Shown here piece after piece: positions 7,680-10,933 of a stretch of 10,933 nucleotides of DNA. The number at the start of each line of letters is the position of its first letter. The first letter of the stretch is position 1. The stretch is taken from the NCBI GenBank assembly GCA_003695505.1, contig RFIY01000092.1, positions 1 through 10,933 on the forward strand. Reading direction: 5' to 3'. A model generated the notes under the pieces. The model had not been told where the DNA came from, made no database searches, and saw only the letters and a list, made by a program, of their open reading frames with translations. Position numbers and translations under genes: made by a program. Source of the stretch: Candidatus Dadabacteria bacterium. Lineage in GTDB: Bacteria; J088.

Positions 7680-8682
7680 CCTGTCGACCACCTGGCTTGG
7701 ACTCGAGCTGCGCAACCCGATCGTCGCTTCGGCTTCGCCGTTGTCCGAAGATCTTGCTGACATCGAGCGGCTGGCCGCCGCTGGCGTCGGCGCAATCGTC
7801 ATGCACTCGCTGTTCGAGGAACAGATCAACTACGAGGCGCACGACATCGATCATTTCCTGCAGCACGGTGGTGAAAGTTACGCCGAGGCACTGTCGTATT
7901 TCCCGGACATCAGCGACTACCAGGTCGGCCCCGACGACTATCTCGAACACATCGCCGAGGCGAAACGCCGTGTCGACGTCCCGATCATTGGCAGCCTCAA
8001 CGGCGTATCGCCGGGCGGCTGGATCCGCTACGCGACGAAAATCGAACAGGCGGGCGCCGATGCGCTTGAGCTGAACATCTTTTTCGTGCCAACCGATCCC
8101 GAGATGGATGCAAACGCCGTCGAGCGCATCTATGTCGACCTCGTACACAGCATCCGCGAGGCCATTTCGATCCCGCTGTCGGTCAAGCTGTGCCATTTTT
8201 TCAGCGCGATACCGAATCTTGCCGCGCGTATATCGCGCGCCGGCGCGCAGGGTCTGACGCTGTTCAACCGGTTCTATGAACCCGATTTCGATCTCGACAG
8301 CCTCGAGGTTGTACCCACCCTGGCCCTGAGCAGTCCGCACGAATTGCGCCTGCGCCTGTGGTGGACGGCGATCCTGTACGGCCGCATCGACGCCGACATC
8401 GCGATTACCGGAGGCGTCCACAGCGCCCGTGATGTATTGAAGTCGATGATGGCCGGCGCGCGGGTCGCCATGACCGCGTCGGCCCTGCTGCGCCACGGCA
8501 TCGACCACGTCACGGTGATGCTGCGTGAGCTGCGTGAATGGATGGAAGAATTCGAGTACGAATCGATCCGCCAGATGCAGGGCAGCATGAGCCACGGCGC
8601 CGTCCCGGAACCCGAAGCGTTCGAACGCGCCAACTACGTCCGCGTCCTGCGCACCCACTCGAACACCCTGCGGCATCGTTGA
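7672..8682 (+). CDS. Dihydroorotate dehydrogenase-like flavoprotein associated with NifJ
   Basis: Predicted FMN-binding TIM-barrel protein of 336 aa. The ATG at 7672 overlaps the nifJ stop (ATGCCTGA) and follows a strong SD, GGAGGAGGA (7658-7666), five bases away. Barrel landmarks: the first strand NPIVASASPLS (15-25); IIGSLNGVSPGGW (105-117); ALELNIFFVP (131-140); SVKLCHFF (170-177), with Lys172 a likely flavin contact; GLTLFNRFY (194-202); and the FMN-phosphate loop ITGGVHSARDV (245-255). True dihydroorotate dehydrogenases carry an Asn-x-Ser/Cys-Pro-Asn-type segment after the fourth strand. Here that place holds NIFFVPTDP, with no equivalent catalytic Cys/Ser motif, so a role in pyrimidine synthesis is doubtful. 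DHOD-like genes next to nifJ are a known arrangement in other bacteria. A link to the oxidoreductase is inferred from the tight coupling; the substrate is unknown. Confidence 0.85.
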   Translation: MPDLSTTWLGLELRNPIVASASPLSEDLADIERLAAAGVGAIVMHSLFEEQINYEAHDIDHFLQHGGESYAEALSYFPDISDYQVGPDDYLEHIAEAKRRVDVPIIGSLNGVSPGGWIRYATKIEQAGADALELNIFFVPTDPEMDANAVERIYVDLVHSIREAISIPLSVKLCHFFSAIPNLAARISRAGAQGLTLFNRFYEPDFDLDSLEVVPTLALSSPHELRLRLWWTAILYGRIDADIAITGGVHSARDVLKSMMAGARVAMTASALLRHGIDHVTVMLRELREWMEEFEYESIRQMQGSMSHGAVPEPEAFERANYVRVLRTHSNTLRHR

Positions 8683-8886
8683 ACGCTTCACGAACGGATC
8701 GCTGGCATATCCAGTATGTACCCATACCCGACCCATCGGCGGAACCAGCTCTGATCCCGGCCTGCGCGTTCCATAACCCTGATCAACGTGGGCAATGGCG
8801 CAGGGCCGACGGTGTGCTCGCCACCACTGAAATGAAGCGGGGCAACCATTGATAAGCATCGAATTTACGAGATTCTGACGAATCAC
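8683..8886. other. Intergenic stretch after the nifJ operon
   Basis: About 200 bases with no convincing gene. It holds two short neighbouring inverted repeats (ctgg/ccag at 8702-8714 and gtatg/catac at 8714-8727) without a T-run, so no clear terminator. It also holds an imperfect FNR-like palindrome (8849-8862). I could not extend the similarity to EBP convincingly upstream of 8887. Confidence 0.5.
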
Positions 8887-8971
8887 CTCTCCCTGGGCCC
8901 TGCTTCCACTCTGCGTCTGGTGCTACGCCTGGCGGGAACTGTCGCCCGACGCACCGGAGCGACATGGGTAG
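8887..8971 (+). pseudogene. Orphan remnant of the EBP gene 3' end
   Basis: Read from 8888 in the EBP frame this gives SPWALLPLCVWCYAWRELSPDAPER, then HG and a TAG stop. EBP residues 212-236 are SPWVLLPLCVWCYAWWELSPDAPER, so only two residues differ. At DNA level 73 of 85 positions match 2406-2490, and two of the few core differences are silent (GAT/GAC, GCG/GCA). No start codon or upstream EBP sequence precedes it; an in-frame stop (TGA) lies at 8876-8878. It is therefore a fragment. Its 3' boundary lies 8 bases from the stop of convergent paralog B, mirroring the intact EBP/paralog A junction. Confidence 0.88.
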
Positions 8972-8979
8972 AGAGCACG

Positions 8980-10302
8980 TCAGAATCGCGCCAGCAAACT
9001 TGCGGTCGGCCCGTTGCGGTTGACCGAAAACGTCGGGGTGATCGACCAGCGGACGGTTCGCTGCTTCCGCAAAGGCTTACCGTCCCTGAATCCGCGGATC
9101 CAGAACGGAACACTCCCGCCCAGCATTGCACCACCGCCGACCCCAAAGATCGCAGCTGCTCTGGTCGAGCGAGGTTTCGTTGAGGATTGGCAAACATACT
9201 CACCCTCGGAGTAGGAACAATCGCTGACTGTCTCTTTCTCGAGATAACGTCCCGATGCCACGGCCATCGCCGTCCCTGCGGCAAACAGGCCAAACGCACC
9301 GCCGAGGTTCGCGCGTTTGCGAAGCAACTCGGCGTCAATGCTGCTGTATTGACTGGCCGGAGCGGCGAATGCATCCCCCTTGTCAAGGCGGGCGCGAAAC
9401 CATGCGCGCCGATACGCGGTATACCCCATCAAAAGCGAGAAGCCGCCGGCTCCGGCAAGGAAACCGCCGTAGGCGCCCGCCAGGGCGGCACCATATTCGT
9501 TCCTGGTCTCGTCCCTTCGATAACAGACGGGTAGCCGGGTTGTCGAGTCGGTCGACTCCGGGCAGTAGAACGTCACATGCTTGCGATTGATTACGGGAAT
9601 GGCCGCGAGCAGCGCCGCCCCCCCCGCGAGCGCCCCGGTTCCGAAGGCGATCTGCCTTGTGCGCGCCTGCCGGGGCACCCACCGGGGGTCGGTGCGATTC
9701 CGCATACGTTGCGCGTGTGCGATCAGGAAGGCGCCCAGTCGATTGCCGCCGAACAGCGGCGCCCAACTGAACTCGGACAGGCCATAGTCCTCCTTGATGA
9801 TGTTCCAGATCGCGACCGTATTCGAAGCCAAAAGCATCGTCGCCCCGACCAGCGTTTCACGAAAGATGCGCCGCCGCAGGCGCTTCGACGGCACCAACGG
9901 TAACCGGACACTCGTCTTGATTGCCACCGGAAACCAGAAAAGGCCAACGGTGACCGACCCCATCCCAATCCCGGCCAGCGGCGGCGCGACTTGTTCCGCC
10001 AACCACTCTTCGCGGGGGCAGTCGTCTTCACACGCATCATCCAATGCGGCGTAATGGCCCATCAGGGAGGCGGACAGAAACGCGAGGACCGACCCGCCGT
10101 ATCGCAGCGCCCCGGAGATCAGCACCTTGTTCTGCGCGCGCCACGCTGCGTCTCGCCAGCCCTGCTCTGCCTCGGTAACCTTGCCCACGAATCGTGGTTC
10201 ACGATCTTCAGCGCGGGCGTCTCCCACAACAGCAAACGCACCTGCAAACAACATCTGGGCGACGAGCGCAGCGGTAAGCGGAATGGTCACACGTTTGGAC
10301 AT
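8980..10302 (-). CDS. Exported six-cysteine multi-helix protein of unknown function (paralog B)
   Basis: Unrecognised protein of 440 aa. The ATG at 10302 is preferred over an in-frame GTG four codons upstream, because it follows a G-rich SD-like run and begins the signal peptide (core about 8-25, likely cleavage after DARA, residues 28-31). It is homologous end to end with paralog A; shared blocks include AWRAQN (53-58), FWFPVA (122-127), FRETLVGA (147-154), GAFLIAHA (190-197) and FGVGGGAMLGG (386-396). Exactly six cysteines occur in pairs 91/95, 247/260 and 362/371, each matching a pair in A. Arg/Lys-rich stretches (129-148, 198-216, 297-331, 403-418) alternate with the cysteine loops, which would place all three pairs on the opposite face of the membrane. 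It ends in LLARF. By eye, identity with A is only about a quarter to a third, so the pair is old or fast-evolving. Function unknown. Confidence 0.77.
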   Translation of the reverse strand: MSKRVTIPLTAALVAQMLFAGAFAVVGDARAEDREPRFVGKVTEAEQGWRDAAWRAQNKVLISGALRYGGSVLAFLSASLMGHYAALDDACEDDCPREEWLAEQVAPPLAGIGMGSVTVGLFWFPVAIKTSVRLPLVPSKRLRRRIFRETLVGATMLLASNTVAIWNIIKEDYGLSEFSWAPLFGGNRLGAFLIAHAQRMRNRTDPRWVPRQARTRQIAFGTGALAGGAALLAAIPVINRKHVTFYCPESTDSTTRLPVCYRRDETRNEYGAALAGAYGGFLAGAGGFSLLMGYTAYRRAWFRARLDKGDAFAAPASQYSSIDAELLRKRANLGGAFGLFAAGTAMAVASGRYLEKETVSDCSYSEGEYVCQSSTKPRSTRAAAIFGVGGGAMLGGSVPFWIRGFRDGKPLRKQRTVRWSITPTFSVNRNGPTASLLARF

Positions 10303-10332
10303 GGAGGCCCCCACAGCACTGGTACGGGCTGC

Positions 10333-10361
10333 ATTCTAGTGTCGATCGTTATGCACGTCAA
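10333..10361 (-). promoter_or_regulatory. Sigma70-type promoter of paralog B
   Basis: On the minus strand TTGACG (10361-10356) and TAGAAT (10338-10333) are separated by exactly 17 bases; each matches consensus at 5 of 6 positions. The predicted start site lies near 10326, leaving a leader of about 24 bases before the ATG at 10302. This supports the chosen start and suggests constitutive expression. Confidence 0.75.
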
Positions 10362-10475
10362 CCTGACCATTCGAAAAATCAACTCGCGTCAGCACCGCGA
10401 CGCCGGGAACGGGCCGCGCTGGTATCCTGTATCGTTATTGACATCTGAATCGGTTTCACGGGAAAGGTTGGAGCC

Positions 10476-10933
10476 ATGGGCAACGGACCACTTGCAGGCA
10501 TTCGCGTCATCGAACTGGCCGGAATCGGCCCTGGGCCGTTTTGCGGCATGATGCTCGCCGATATGGGCGCCGACGTGATTCGCGTCGATCGCCCCGGCGG
10601 CAATCCTGCCGCGAGTCTGGGCCACGATGTGCTGTTCCGCAATCGGCGCACCCTGGCGCTGAACCTGAAACATCCCGAAGGTGCGGCCGTCGTTCGCAAA
10701 CTGTGCCGCAGCGCCGACGCACTGTTCGAGGGTTATCGCCCCGGCGTCGCGGAGCGACTCGGTGTCGGCCCCGATGAGTGTATGGCCGAGAACCCGAAGC
10801 TGGTCTACGGCCGCATGACGGGCTGGGGCCAGGACGGTCCGCTGGCGCAGGCCGCGGGCCATGACATCAACTACATCTCGCTGTCCGGCGCGCTCCGCGC
10901 GATCGGGCGCAAGGGCGAGCGCCCCGTGCCGCC
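10476..10933 (+). CDS. amacr: Alpha-methylacyl-CoA racemase, CaiB/BaiF CoA-transferase superfamily (3' end outside window)
   Basis: The first 152 residues of an enzyme that interconverts (2R)- and (2S)-methylacyl-CoA, needed to feed branched fatty acids and sterol or bile-acid side chains into beta-oxidation. Landmarks: [22 protein letters not shown] (4-25), [14 protein letters not shown] (27-40), [11 protein letters not shown] (55-65), [16 protein letters not shown] (86-101) and [28 protein letters not shown] (111-138). His129 matches the catalytic His126 of the Mycobacterium tuberculosis racemase. The catalytic Asp and Glu lie beyond the window edge. This RMTGWGQ...GHDINYI signature favours a racemase over formyl- or carnitine-CoA transferases. 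The ATG at 10476 follows an aaagg SD (10463-10467). It is divergent from paralog B, and no confident promoter was found. Nearby sterol genes make side-chain metabolism a plausible but unproven role. Confidence 0.9.
   Translation, partial: MGNGPLAGIRVIELAGIGPGPFCGMMLADMGADVIRVDRPGGNPAASLGHDVLFRNRRTLALNLKHPEGAAVVRKLCRSADALFEGYRPGVAERLGVGPDECMAENPKLVYGRMTGWGQDGPLAQAAGHDINYISLSGALRAIGRKGERPVP

Noticed and set aside
8702-8727. Two short inverted repeats (ctgg/ccag and gtatg/catac) as a terminator of the nifJ operon
   Set aside because: Stems of only four and five pairs, no following T-run, so no credible intrinsic terminator.
8849-8862. Second FNR-like palindrome, TTGATAAGCATCGA
   Set aside because: One mismatch from the ten specified bases. 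Such a match is expected roughly 0.3 times by chance in a window this size. No -10 at the right distance and no intact + strand gene follows, though it could be a relic of a lost EBP-copy promoter.
10438-10443. TTGACA upstream of the racemase gene as a -35 element
   Set aside because: The sequences 16 to 18 bases downstream are G/A-rich (gggaaag) and lack any -10-like hexamer; they coincide with the ribosome-binding region.
1-10933. CRISPR arrays, tRNA or rRNA genes, insertion sequences or an integrase
   Set aside because: No regularly spaced repeats, no RNA-gene folds, and no transposase or recombinase motifs were seen. The 85-bp direct repeat is coding-derived and has no mobile-element ends.

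Overview
The window is GC-rich, densely coding bacterial DNA. It reads as an aerobic or facultative Gram-negative bacterium with an unusual ability to modify sterols. Three neighbouring genes resemble eukaryotic, and in one case plant, late sterol enzymes. A pyruvate:ferredoxin oxidoreductase gene sits behind a textbook FNR/Anr-type anaerobic promoter, and the last gene is an alpha-methylacyl-CoA racemase. I cannot name the species. Sterol-making proteobacteria or myxobacteria and their relatives are the natural candidates, and the FNR-type site leans towards a proteobacterium.

Layout. (1) 1-2490, + strand: a tight operon of CYP51 (5' end outside the window), a cycloeucalenol cycloisomerase homologue (ATGA overlap) and an emopamil-binding-protein-type sterol delta8-delta7 isomerase. 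In the plant route these act on a cyclopropyl sterol (ring opening), then at C14 (demethylation), then on the B-ring double bond. (2) 2524-3828, - strand: an exported or membrane protein of unknown function, here called paralog A, convergent with the sterol operon. (3) 4018-8682, + strand: an FNR-type box and matching -10, then nifJ (pyruvate:ferredoxin/flavodoxin oxidoreductase), apparently starting at a rare ATT codon, overlapped by a dihydroorotate-dehydrogenase-like flavoprotein gene. (4) 8887-8971: an orphan, in-frame copy of the last 85 bases of the EBP gene. (5) 8980-10302, - strand: paralog B, homologous to paralog A. (6) 10476-10933, + strand: the 5' part of an alpha-methylacyl-CoA racemase gene.

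The most notable structure is that '3' end of EBP followed by a convergent six-cysteine membrane protein' occurs twice, in direct orientation, about 6.5 kb apart, with the nifJ operon between. This points to a segmental duplication, or to an insertion that regenerated the EBP 3' end and left the displaced tail behind. The two paralogs share an export signal, several Gly/Ala-rich hydrophobic segments, exactly six cysteines in three spaced pairs, a C-terminal Phe and a similar promoter layout. I recognise no named family for them. Their position next to sterol genes makes an envelope role linked to sterols a reasonable but untested idea.
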